This document shows positions 1 through 6,519 of a DNA stretch of 22,904 bases, piece by piece. Positions within the stretch are counted from its first letter, which is position 1. Each line of letters begins with the position of its first letter. The translations under genes and the position numbers were made by a program. Under the pieces are notes generated by a model, which was given only the letters and a program-made list of their open reading frames with translations, did no database searches and was not told where the DNA came from. This DNA comes from Fen-178 sp049516835 (lineage in GTDB: Bacteria; Acidobacteriota; Terriglobia; Bryobacterales; Bryobacteraceae): assembly GCA_049516835.1 (NCBI GenBank), contig JBEKSR010000084.1, positions 1-22,904 on the forward strand. The letters run 5' to 3'.

Positions 1-324
1 CAGAACAGCACCGCCGAGCAGATGAAGATGGTGCTCACGCGCCAGGGCTTCAATTCCAAGATGGTGGTGAATGGCGACGTGACGCAGATCGACCTGCCCA
101 CCGGCCGCCGCAGCGGGTTGCTGGAAGCGGTGGACGTGCTCAAGGGCGTGGAGGGCATCAGCTTCGTGCAGTTCGACGAGCGCGACGTGGTGCGTCACAA
201 CCTGGTGCAGCGCATCGTCAAAGCCTACGAGCGTTACAACGAGACCGTTGGCGCGGGCCGCCAGCTTACACTGAAGCTGGCCGAGCCGGACGCTCCCGCC
301 CCCGAGAACGCTCCGGGAGCTTGA
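1..324 (+). CDS. phoH: PhoH-family ATPase, C-terminal part (5' end outside window)
   Basis: The frame is open from base 1 and ends at TGA 322-324. It carries the C-terminal third of a PhoH-like P-loop ATPase. The opening residues NSTAEQMKMVLTRQGF followed by KMVVNGDVTQIDLP match the conserved block just after the Walker B region of PhoH proteins. In most bacteria PhoH is an RNA-associated ATPase, often linked with YbeY. The Walker A motif lies outside the window, so ATPase function is inferred from family membership. The tail after about residue 90 is Pro/Ala-rich and not conserved. ybeY follows after 9 bp, as in many genomes, which suggests one operon running through era. Confidence 0.93.
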   Translation, partial: QNSTAEQMKMVLTRQGFNSKMVVNGDVTQIDLPTGRRSGLLEAVDVLKGVEGISFVQFDERDVVRHNLVQRIVKAYERYNETVGAGRQLTLKLAEPDAPAPENAPGA

Positions 325-333
325 GCCGCGCGC

Positions 334-792
334 ATGCCCTCACCCCCCAGCAGTACCGTCACGTTCCGCCGCGTCCCGGCGGATTTCGCCCGCCGCACGA
401 TTGAGCGATTCGCCCGCCGCCTCCAGGTGGAAGTGGCCCAAGGCCACCCCTTCGACTGCCTGATCGCCGGCGATGCCGAATTGCGCCGCCTGAACCTTAA
501 ATTCCTGGGTCGGGACTACCCGACGGACGTGCTTGCCTTCCCTGGCCCCTGGCCCCCGGCCCCCGGCCCCTATCTCGGCGACATCGCCATCTCTTTTCCC
601 CGCGCCCGCGCCCAGGCCGGCGCCTTCGGCCACAGCCCGGGGCAGGAGGTCCAGATCCTCATGCTTCACGGCCTGCTGCACTTGCTGGGCATGGATCATA
701 CGACCGACGGCGGCCGGATGGCGCGCGCTGAAAAGCGCTGGCGAGGGCGCCTGGGCCTGCCCAACGGTCTCATCGAACGGGTGCGGCCATGA
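334..792 (+). CDS. ybeY: Endoribonuclease YbeY (rRNA maturation factor)
   Basis: A 152-residue protein. It carries the zinc-binding signature HGLLHLLGMDH at residues 112-122; His112, His116 and His122 are the expected ligands. The upstream LNLKFLGRDYPTDVLAF block (residues 53-69) and LGDIAIS (81-87) are also typical of the family. YbeY is a single-strand endoribonuclease needed for 16S rRNA 3'-end maturation and ribosome quality control in the cytoplasm. The segment between TDVLAF and LGDIAIS, usually short and acidic, is here a Pro/Gly run encoded by a CCCCCGG-type repeat (541-571). The stop overlaps the next start as ATGA, which suggests translational coupling. Confidence 0.95.
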   Translation: MPSPPSSTVTFRRVPADFARRTIERFARRLQVEVAQGHPFDCLIAGDAELRRLNLKFLGRDYPTDVLAFPGPWPPAPGPYLGDIAISFPRARAQAGAFGHSPGQEVQILMLHGLLHLLGMDHTTDGGRMARAEKRWRGRLGLPNGLIERVRP

Positions 793-2054
793 CGCTGGCG
801 GTCGCGCTTGCCACCCTCGTCTCGGTGCCCCTACTCGGTCTGGTCACCTTCGTGCAACTGCTGTATCTCGAGAGCCTGAGGCTGCGCACGCGCGATCTCC
901 CCTCGCTCAAGTTTTTCAAAGAGACGCTCGAAGACAAGCTGGGGCTGAAGACGGAAGATGGCGCCGGCGCATTCTCGCTCATCAAGCACACGCTGCTGGT
1001 GCTGCTCGGTATTTTCTACTTCGCCTGGTTCGCCGATGGCGAGCCGTGGCGGGCGGGCGTCTTCTGGCAGGCCGCCCTGGCCGTCTGGCTGACCATGGTC
1101 GCGGTCGCCTACGCCCTGCCCCAGTTTCTATACCGCCGCACCACCGCCCAGTGGCTCCTGCCGCTCGTGCGGCCTTTGCGCGCTCTGGCGTGGATCGCCC
1201 GCCCGTGCGTGGCTGTGCTCGGGTTTTTTCAGTCGCTGGTAGATCTCACCGATGACGCCGCGGCCTCGGAAGAGGCGCCCACTTCCGCCGAAAACATCGA
1301 GGCGCTGATTTCGGCCGGCGCCGAAGAGGGGCTGATCGAAGAGGACGACCGGGAACTGATGCAGTCGGTGGTCGAATTCGGCGACAAGGTGGTGCGGGAA
1401 GTCATGACGCCGCGGCCGAACATCGTGGCCATCTCCGCCGATGCCACGCTCGAACAACTGCGGCAGCTCGTCATCCACGAGCAGTTCTCGCGCATTCCCG
1501 TGTACGAGCGGAACATCGACCAGATCGCCGGCTTCGTCCACGTTCGCGACATGTTCGAAATCGAAGAAGAGGAGCGCGAGCACCGCAGGGTGCGCGAGCT
1601 GGTCCGTAACCTCATATTCGTCCCCGAAAGCAAGCCCGTCAGCGACCTCATGCGCCAGATGCAGCAGGAAAACACGCACATGGTGATCGTGGTGGACGAG
1701 TACGGCAACACCGCTGGCCTGGCCACCATGGAGGACCTGCTCGAGGTCATCATCGGCGAGATCCGCGACGAGCACGAGCCCGATAGCGACATCGCCAAAG
1801 ACGGCCGCGGCGGCTATGTCGTCTCCGGAAGTTTCGACCTGGACCGCGTGGGCGATCTCTTCCCATCGTTCCACCGCGAGGCGGACATCGAATCCACCAC
1901 CGTGGGCGGCCTGGTGAGCGAGTGGCTGGGACGCGTGCCCAAGGCCGGGGAGGTGGTGGATCGAAACGGCATCCGCGTGGAGGTGCTGGCCAGCGACGAT
2001 CTGCGCATCGGCCAGGTTCGCATCGGCAAGTCTCCAACGGTGACCCATGAATGA
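789..2054 (+). CDS. CorC/HlyC-family CBS-domain membrane protein
   Basis: A 421-residue protein. The N-terminal part (about 1-150) has hydrophobic segments near 3-25, 66-82, 92-112 and 133-150 and looks like a divergent CNNM/DUF21 membrane domain. A CBS pair follows (about 205-325), starting at VVREVMTPRPNIVAIS and including HMVIVVDEYGNTAGLATMED. A C-terminal CorC_HlyC (transporter-associated) domain covers about 335-415. Proteins of this family are linked to Mg2+/Co2+ efflux or resistance and are regularly encoded between ybeY and era. The hemolysin name used for relatives is historical, and the true substrate is not evident from sequence. The start overlaps ybeY by 4 bp and the end overlaps era by 8 bp. 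Confidence 0.9.
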   Translation: MTLAVALATLVSVPLLGLVTFVQLLYLESLRLRTRDLPSLKFFKETLEDKLGLKTEDGAGAFSLIKHTLLVLLGIFYFAWFADGEPWRAGVFWQAALAVWLTMVAVAYALPQFLYRRTTAQWLLPLVRPLRALAWIARPCVAVLGFFQSLVDLTDDAAASEEAPTSAENIEALISAGAEEGLIEEDDRELMQSVVEFGDKVVREVMTPRPNIVAISADATLEQLRQLVIHEQFSRIPVYERNIDQIAGFVHVRDMFEIEEEEREHRRVRELVRNLIFVPESKPVSDLMRQMQQENTHMVIVVDEYGNTAGLATMEDLLEVIIGEIRDEHEPDSDIAKDGRGGYVVSGSFDLDRVGDLFPSFHREADIESTTVGGLVSEWLGRVPKAGEVVDRNGIRVEVLASDDLRIGQVRIGKSPTVTHE

Positions 2055-2961
2055 TCGCTTCAGGTCCGGCTTTGTCTCGCTCGTCGGACGGCCCAACACG
2101 GGGAAATCCACGCTGCTCAACGCCTTGGTCGGGCAGAAAGTCGCCATCGTCGCGGACAAGCCGCAGACCACCCGCACTTCCATACAGGGCGTGGTCACGC
2201 GGCCCGAGGCGCAGATCGTGTTCGTCGATACGCCCGGCATCCATAAGGCCGATTCCCCGCTCAACAAGCGCATGATGGACACGGTTCGCGCCGCGCTGGA
2301 GGAGCGCGACCTGTTGCTCCTGGTGGCGGACGCCGCGCGGCCGTTCGGCGAAGAGGACCGGCGCGCGGTAGACCTGGTGCGCAAGAGCGGGACGCCCGTG
2401 GTGCTGGTGCTCAACAAGATCGACCTTTTGAAGGAGAAGGCCCGCCTGCTGCCGTTGATCTCCCAGTACAAAGAGATTCACGAATTCGCCGATTACGTTC
2501 CCGTTTCCGCGGTGAAGGGCGATGGCCTCGAAGATCTGCGCCAGGCGATTCTGGCGCGCTTGCCCGAGGGGCCGGCCTACTTCCCCGAGGATTACGTCAC
2601 CGACCAGCCCGAGCGGTACCTGGCCGCCGAGCTGATCCGCGAAAAAGTGCTGCACGCCACCCGAAAGGAAGTGCCGCACGCGGTGGCCGTGATGGTCGAT
2701 AAGTGGGAAGAGACGCCCACCATCACCCGGATCTACGCCACCATACGGGTGGAGCGCGAGGGCCAGAAGGCCATTGTCATCGGAACCGGGGGCGCCATGC
2801 TCAAGAAGATCGGCACGCTGGCGCGTCAAGAGATGGAGCGGTTGTTCGGAGTGAGAATCTATCTCGACCTGCATGTGCGCGTGGAGCCGGGGTGGCGCGA
2901 AAAGCCCGCCTTCCTGAACGCGCTGGACTGGCGTACAATGGCCGGTGAAGATGATTTCTAG
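2047..2961 (+). CDS. era: GTPase Era
   Basis: A 304-residue protein, the usual length for Era. The G motifs are complete: G1 GRPNTGKS (14-21), G3 DTPG (61-64), G4 NKID (123-126) and G5 SAVKG (154-158). The C-terminal KH domain includes IGTGGAMLKKIG, where the GxxG-type loop contacts RNA. Era binds 16S rRNA near its 3' end and acts in 30S assembly, which fits with ybeY two genes upstream. The ATG at 2047 lies inside the end of the CBS-domain gene. No feature suggests an abnormal Era. Confidence 0.97.
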   Translation: MNDRFRSGFVSLVGRPNTGKSTLLNALVGQKVAIVADKPQTTRTSIQGVVTRPEAQIVFVDTPGIHKADSPLNKRMMDTVRAALEERDLLLLVADAARPFGEEDRRAVDLVRKSGTPVVLVLNKIDLLKEKARLLPLISQYKEIHEFADYVPVSAVKGDGLEDLRQAILARLPEGPAYFPEDYVTDQPERYLAAELIREKVLHATRKEVPHAVAVMVDKWEETPTITRIYATIRVEREGQKAIVIGTGGAMLKKIGTLARQEMERLFGVRIYLDLHVRVEPGWREKPAFLNALDWRTMAGEDDF

Positions 2962-3253
2962 AATTTGCGGTGCTCTTGTGGTTCTGCTTCTGCTGGCCGG
3001 CGTCTGCCTGGCCGCGGAAAAACCCATTACCGACGACGCCGTCTACAACCAGGTCCGCATCAAGCTGGCAGACGACCCGGTGGTCAAGGGCGGCGGCCTC
3101 GAAGTGGAAGTAAAGCAGGGCGTGGTCACGTTGAGCGGCACGGTGGAGTTGGAGGTTCAGAGAGAAAAAGCCGCCAAGGTCGCGAAAAAGGTGAAGGGCG
3201 TCAAAGAGGTAATCAACCGCATCGAGCTCAAGAACAAAAGCGCGGGCAAATGA
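2945..3253 (+). CDS. Secreted BON-domain protein
   Basis: A 102-residue protein. The first residues form a signal peptide with a hydrophobic core (about 6-22, VVLLLLAGVCLA) and likely cleavage just after it. The rest is one BON domain (about 27-95): an opening DDAVYNQVRIKLADDP helix, VEVKQGVVTLSGTV strands, and the KKVKGVKEVINRIEL end. BON domains are thought to bind membrane lipids or other periplasmic ligands. The frame opens at GTG 2945 inside era; ATG 2951 two codons later is an equally good start, and no strong ribosome binding site separates them. The stop overlaps the next ATG as ATGA. Function beyond envelope localisation is unknown. Confidence 0.85.
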   Translation: MKMISRICGALVVLLLLAGVCLAAEKPITDDAVYNQVRIKLADDPVVKGGGLEVEVKQGVVTLSGTVELEVQREKAAKVAKKVKGVKEVINRIELKNKSAGK

Positions 3254-4131
3254 ACCGCTGCGCCCGAACCTGTTTCGCCGCCGCCCTTTTCTCTCTCCTC
3301 GCTTGCGCGCAGGATTTCTCCGATCTCTCATTCAGCAAGCTGGCGGATGGCTACCGCTTCCCGGAAGGCCCCGCCTGGTCCAAAGACGGCTACTTGATTT
3401 TCAGCGACACCCCCAGCGACCGCCTTCTGAAATGGGCTCCCGGCCATGCCACCGAAGTCTTTCGCGCGGACGCCCATGGCCCGAGCGGCAACGCTTTCGA
3501 CGCCGACGGCCGTCTCTACACCTGCGAGACGCGCTTGCGCCGCGTGACCCGCACCGATAAGAAGGGCAAGATCGAAGTGCTGGCGGACCAGTGGGAAGGC
3601 AAGCGGCTGAATGCGCCCAGCGATATCGTAGTGAGCAAATCAGGGCACGTCTATTTCACCGATCCCGCATTCGGAGAACAGTCGGATCGCCGCGAGTTGG
3701 ATTTCTACGGCGTCTATCACCTTCCGCCGAGAGGCCCCATGAAGCTGGTGGCCCGGCCCGCCGGGCGTCCGCACGGCATCGCGCTCTCGCCCAACGGCCG
3801 CATTCTATACGTCTCCAATGCGGACGAGCACAACATCCGCGCGTACGACGTGGACCACAATGGCGACGCCTCGGGCGAGCGCGTGCTGGTTTCCCGAATC
3901 GACGGCGTGCCGGGGGGAATCAGCGTGGACGAGAAGGGCAACTTGTACGTGGCCGCCAAGGGAATCGCCGTCTACAGCCCGGAGGGGCGGCTGATTCACG
4001 TGATGGAGATGAAGGAGCAGCCGTCGAATTGCGCGTTCGGGGAGGCGGATGAGAAGTCGCTGTTCATTACGGCGCGGGGAGTGGTGTATCGGGTGAGGCT
4101 GGAGGTGAAGGGGGCGATGGTGTGGCCGTAA
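3250..4131 (+). CDS. Secreted SMP-30/gluconolactonase-like beta-propeller protein
   Basis: A 293-residue protein. The start ATG 3250 overlaps the BON-gene stop; the frame is open further upstream, but that part is a shadow of the BON gene. Residues 1-21 look like a signal peptide with a lipobox-like LLAC (Cys19), so it may be a lipoprotein or periplasmic. The SMP-30/gluconolactonase fold is supported by FPEGPAWSKDGYLIFSD, NAPSDIVVSKSGHVYFTD and HGIALSPNGRILYVSNAD. Glu39, Asn121 and the Asn190/Asp192 pair fall where family members bind a divalent metal. Members hydrolyse sugar lactones or related esters; the actual substrate cannot be read from sequence. The stop codon lies in an 11-bp tandem duplication. 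Confidence 0.88.
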   Translation: MNRCARTCFAAALFSLLACAQDFSDLSFSKLADGYRFPEGPAWSKDGYLIFSDTPSDRLLKWAPGHATEVFRADAHGPSGNAFDADGRLYTCETRLRRVTRTDKKGKIEVLADQWEGKRLNAPSDIVVSKSGHVYFTDPAFGEQSDRRELDFYGVYHLPPRGPMKLVARPAGRPHGIALSPNGRILYVSNADEHNIRAYDVDHNGDASGERVLVSRIDGVPGGISVDEKGNLYVAAKGIAVYSPEGRLIHVMEMKEQPSNCAFGEADEKSLFITARGVVYRVRLEVKGAMVWP

Positions 4132-4148
4132 TTCGGTCGTAATTCGGT
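4127..4148 (+). repeat. Perfect 11-bp tandem duplication spanning a stop codon
   Basis: CGTAATTCGGT occurs twice back to back (4127-4137 and 4138-4148). The first copy contains the TAA stop of the SMP-30-like gene. The second copy supplies the first bases of the adjacent 27-bp inverted repeat. It resembles a footprint of element insertion or replication slippage. Confidence 0.8.
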
Positions 4149-4214
4149 GACAGGCTACGCAACCCCCAAACGCCGGCGGCCGGCCGGTTGGGGGTTGCGT
4201 AGCCTGTCACCGAA
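4143..4214. repeat. Inverted repeat with 27-bp perfect arms (repeat family 2)
   Basis: The left arm 4143-4169 (begins TTCGGTGACAGGCTACG) is exactly complementary to the right arm 4188-4214. The 18-bp GC spacer is itself CGG/CCG-rich. The right-arm sequence recurs at 22524-22550 with one difference, so this is a dispersed family and not only a local hairpin. As RNA it would make a very stable stem behind the SMP-30-like gene. No T-tract follows it, so ordinary intrinsic termination is not obvious. Confidence 0.9.
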
Positions 4215-4284
4215 ACTTGAACTCCGAATCCCATTCGTCTGTTTCCGGGACGTACGCTGGTGCACGACCGGCAAGCGTCCCGAT

Positions 4285-4314
4285 GAGTCGGGGGTGCCCC
4301 CTGGGCCCGGCAGG
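4285..4314 (+). repeat. GC-rich dispersed repeat, family 1 (intergenic copy)
   Basis: The core GGGTGCCCCCTGGGCCCGG is shared with five other places in the window. This 30-bp stretch differs by one base from the reverse strand of 16114-16143, which lies inside a coding region. The other copies are 12062-12086, 14165-14185, 21337-21357 (reverse) and 22575-22595. Confidence 0.85.
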
Positions 4315-4402
4315 CACGATTGCCCGCGCCACGGGGCAAGTACGCAAATTCGATTGTACGCGAAGCAGGCGCGCGCCCTTGGCAGTGGCAGCCAAGCGCG
4401 GA

Positions 4403-4423
4403 ATGCACTACAATGTAGTGCAT
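4403..4423. promoter_or_regulatory. Perfect operator palindrome at the antitoxin start
   Basis: ATGCACTACA at 4403-4412, a single central A at 4413, then TGTAGTGCAT at 4414-4423: perfect 10-bp arms. The last bases are part of the antitoxin start codon (4422-4424), and the palindrome contains a TACAAT -10 hexamer. Ribbon-helix-helix antitoxins repress their own operon through such palindromes, so this is the likely operator (inference). Confidence 0.85.
4409..4414 (+). promoter_or_regulatory. -10 element of the toxin-antitoxin operon, apparently leaderless
   Basis: TACAAT at 4409-4414 is a good -10 hexamer. The start codon begins 8 bp downstream, so transcription would begin at or beside the A of the ATG, giving a leaderless mRNA. 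No Shine-Dalgarno sequence fits before the ATG. A -35 element is weak (TGGCAG at 4386-4391, 17 bp upstream). Confidence 0.55.
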
Positions 4424-4703
4424 GAAGAGTGAAGTCTATAGCTGGCGCGTTTCGACCGATCTCAAGACTGGGTTGGAGCGTGAAGCGCACCGGCGGAAGA
4501 TGTCGGTTGCCGCGGTTCTCGATCTGGCCGCCCGCGACTGGCTAAACCAAGGCGGCGCGGAAATGGAGGGCGGTGAAGAGCAAGCTCGCCTTCAGAAGGC
4601 CGCATCGAAGTGCTTTGGGTCTCTCGCGAGCGGCAATGCTCATCGGTCGGAGAATGCACCGCAAGCCGTGCGCCAGCGTCTGCGGCGGCACTATGGCCGC
4701 TAA
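4422..4703 (+). CDS. Ribbon-helix-helix-type antitoxin (VapB-like)
   Basis: A 93-residue protein. The N-terminal 45 residues (SWRVSTDLKTGLEREAHRRKMSVAAVLDLAARDWL) have the strand-helix-helix pattern of CopG/Arc-type DNA-binding antitoxins. The middle is charged. The basic C-terminus RQRLRRHYGR is probably the toxin-neutralising tail. It would bind and block the PIN toxin encoded directly downstream and repress the operon through the palindrome over its start. It overlaps the toxin gene by 11 bp, normal for toxin-antitoxin pairs. The family is assigned from pattern and context; no single diagnostic motif is present. Confidence 0.8.
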   Translation: MKSEVYSWRVSTDLKTGLEREAHRRKMSVAAVLDLAARDWLNQGGAEMEGGEEQARLQKAASKCFGSLASGNAHRSENAPQAVRQRLRRHYGR

Positions 4704-5118
4704 CGCTCTGATCGACACTGGCGCTATGCTGGCGCTGCTGGACAGAACGGATCGCTGGCACCGGATCTCGGTGGACGCGTTCGATCAACTCCGGCTGCCT
4801 CTGGTAACCTCCGAAGCAGTGCTGACGGAACTGTTTCACTTGGTTGGCGACAGTCGTCATGAGATGGAGGCCGCCTGGCGGCTGGTGCGCTCGGGTGCCA
4901 TCGTGCTGGCGGCGATCGAGGATAGGGAACTCCCGCAGATACAAGCGCTGATGTCGCGCTATTCGGATCGCCCCATGGATTTCGCGGATGCAACTCTCGT
5001 GTATCTGGCGAAGCGCGAGGCTCTGTCGACCATCTTCACCGTGGATCATGCGGACTTCGAGACGTATCGAATAGAAGGCCGCCGCCGGTTTCGCGTGCTT
5101 CCGGCTAGCCGGCCGTAA
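4693..5118 (+). CDS. PIN-domain toxin ribonuclease (VapC-like)
   Basis: A 141-residue protein from ATG 4693. An upstream in-frame ATG at 4573 would add 40 residues that merely shadow the antitoxin gene, so 4693 is preferred. The PIN acidic residues are present: Asp8 in LIDTGAMLALLD, Glu46 in VLTELFHL, Asp96/Asp99 in MDFADATLVYLA and Asp118/Asp121 in FTVDHADF. VapC toxins are Mg2+-dependent ribonucleases that cut tRNA or rRNA to halt translation; the target here is unknown. All catalytic positions appear intact, so the toxin is probably active. The last 14 bp overlap the 3' end of the convergent transporter gene. Confidence 0.88.
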   Translation: MAANALIDTGAMLALLDRTDRWHRISVDAFDQLRLPLVTSEAVLTELFHLVGDSRHEMEAAWRLVRSGAIVLAAIEDRELPQIQALMSRYSDRPMDFADATLVYLAKREALSTIFTVDHADFETYRIEGRRRFRVLPASRP

Positions 5119-6469
5119 TGGTGCGCACTGCCTCGTCGCCCGCCCACGCCCTCTCGATTTCCTCTAGAGTCTTGTTCTTGGTCTCCGGAACCCATAGCCA
5201 GGCGACGGCGGCTTGCGCGATGGACATCGCCGCCAGAAACCCAAACGTGACCGCCTTGCCGATTTGGTGGAACGCGTACGGGAAGAAGAGCACCACCACG
5301 GCGTTCGCGATCCACTGCGTGAGCACGGGAACGGCCATGGCCGTGCCGCGGATGTAGTTGGGAAAGATCTCCGAGACCAGCGTCCAAAAGACCGGGCCGA
5401 TGCACGACGCGAAGAACGCCAAATAGCCAAGGATCAGGACGAGGACGACCGTGCCCTGAAAGCGGCCAGCCGCCACGGCCGCGGCGAGCAGCGTCAAGGC
5501 GGCTGCCATGCCCAGCGAGCCGACGATGTAGAGCGGCCTTCGCCCGTAGCGGTCGATCACCCAAAATGACACTAGCGTGAACAGGAGATTATTGACGCCG
5601 ACGATGAAGGTGGAAAACAGCGCGGCATCGAGCTTCCAGCCGGCGGCGCGCAGGATGGCGGGAGCGTAGTCGATGATGGTGTTGATCCCGGAGACGTGCA
5701 CCAGGATGGCCAGGAGAAAGCCCACCCCCACCGCGCGCCGGATTCCCGGTCGCAGCAGATCGAGCCAGGCGTGGCGCTTCGTCGCCAGGCTGGCGCGGAT
5801 CTCGACGGCCTCCGATTCGGCGCTCGCACGCCCCGCGATACGCTCCAGAACCGCCAATCCCTCGCGTTCCCGGCCGGCCAGAAACAGATAGCGCGGCGTC
5901 TCGGGCGCGCGGAGCAAGAGCAGGAAGAAAATCGCCGAGGGGACCACCCCGGTCATGAACATCCAGCGCCAATTAGCCGCGCCGGCGTTGCGCAGCAGGT
6001 AGTTGATGCAATACGACATCAGGATGCCGGACATGATGGACAACTGATACAGCGTCCCCATGCGCCCGCGCAGCGAAGGCGGCGAAACTTCCGCCACATA
6101 CATGGGCGAAAGAATGGACGCGCCTCCCACCGCCAGCCCGCCGATGAAGCGCGCCAGCACGAAAGCCGTGAAGTTCGGCGCAACGCCGGTGGCAAGGGAA
6201 GTGGCGGCAAACAGCGCCGCTACCCACAACAAAATACTCCGCCGGCCGTAGTGATTCGTGAGCCGCCCGGCTACCGTCGAGCCGATCACGCAGCCGAACA
6301 GGAGCGAACTGAAAGCCCAGCCCAGGCTCAAGTCGGTCAATTGAAAATGCTGGGTCAGGAACGGACCGGCGCCGGTGATGATGGCGATGTCGAAGCCGAA
6401 GAGCAGCCCTCCCAAGGCCGCCGTGGCAGCCAGGAAGATCAGGTAGCCGAGATTGACTCTTCCCTTCAC
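5105..6469 (-). CDS. MFS transporter, sugar porter family
   Basis: A 454-residue, roughly 12-helix protein. Sugar-porter hallmarks: GGLLFGFDIAIITGA in helix 1, GRLTNHYGRRSILL after helix 2, APETPRYLFLAGR at the central loop, VIDRYGRRPLYIVG after helix 8, and PETKNKTLEEIE after helix 12. These proton- or gradient-driven carriers take up sugars, polyols or related compounds; the substrate is not readable. The frame is open far upstream but has no ATG there. GTG at 6469 with GGGAGG five bases before it is the convincing start. metY ends 50 bp upstream on the same strand, so the two may be cotranscribed. It converges on the toxin gene with 14 bp of overlap. Confidence 0.9.
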   Translation of the reverse strand: MKGRVNLGYLIFLAATAALGGLLFGFDIAIITGAGPFLTQHFQLTDLSLGWAFSSLLFGCVIGSTVAGRLTNHYGRRSILLWVAALFAATSLATGVAPNFTAFVLARFIGGLAVGGASILSPMYVAEVSPPSLRGRMGTLYQLSIMSGILMSYCINYLLRNAGAANWRWMFMTGVVPSAIFFLLLLRAPETPRYLFLAGREREGLAVLERIAGRASAESEAVEIRASLATKRHAWLDLLRPGIRRAVGVGFLLAILVHVSGINTIIDYAPAILRAAGWKLDAALFSTFIVGVNNLLFTLVSFWVIDRYGRRPLYIVGSLGMAAALTLLAAAVAAGRFQGTVVLVLILGYLAFFASCIGPVFWTLVSEIFPNYIRGTAMAVPVLTQWIANAVVVLFFPYAFHQIGKAVTFGFLAAMSIAQAAVAWLWVPETKNKTLEEIERAWAGDEAVRTITAG

Positions 6470-6519
6470 GAAGCCTCCCGCGGATACTCCATTGTCCCGC
6501 CGAGCGCTTATGCTGACGC

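Larger units (their letters stand above)
4132..4402. other. Non-coding gap between the SMP-30-like gene and the toxin-antitoxin pair
   Basis: No convincing gene lies here. The stretch holds the 27-bp inverted repeat, the family 1 GC repeat and further short GC-rich runs. Short overlapping open frames on both strands have no recognisable protein features. The gap looks like a repeat-rich junction where the toxin-antitoxin pair was inserted. Confidence 0.7.

Noticed and set aside
1128..2471. A 447-codon open frame on the - strand opposite the CBS-domain gene and era
   Set aside because: It lies antisense to two well-conserved genes, has no family features, and is what high third-position GC produces.
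4573..4692. Longer start for the PIN toxin
   Set aside because: The added 40 residues overlap the antitoxin gene in another frame and the PIN fold begins directly after ATG 4693.
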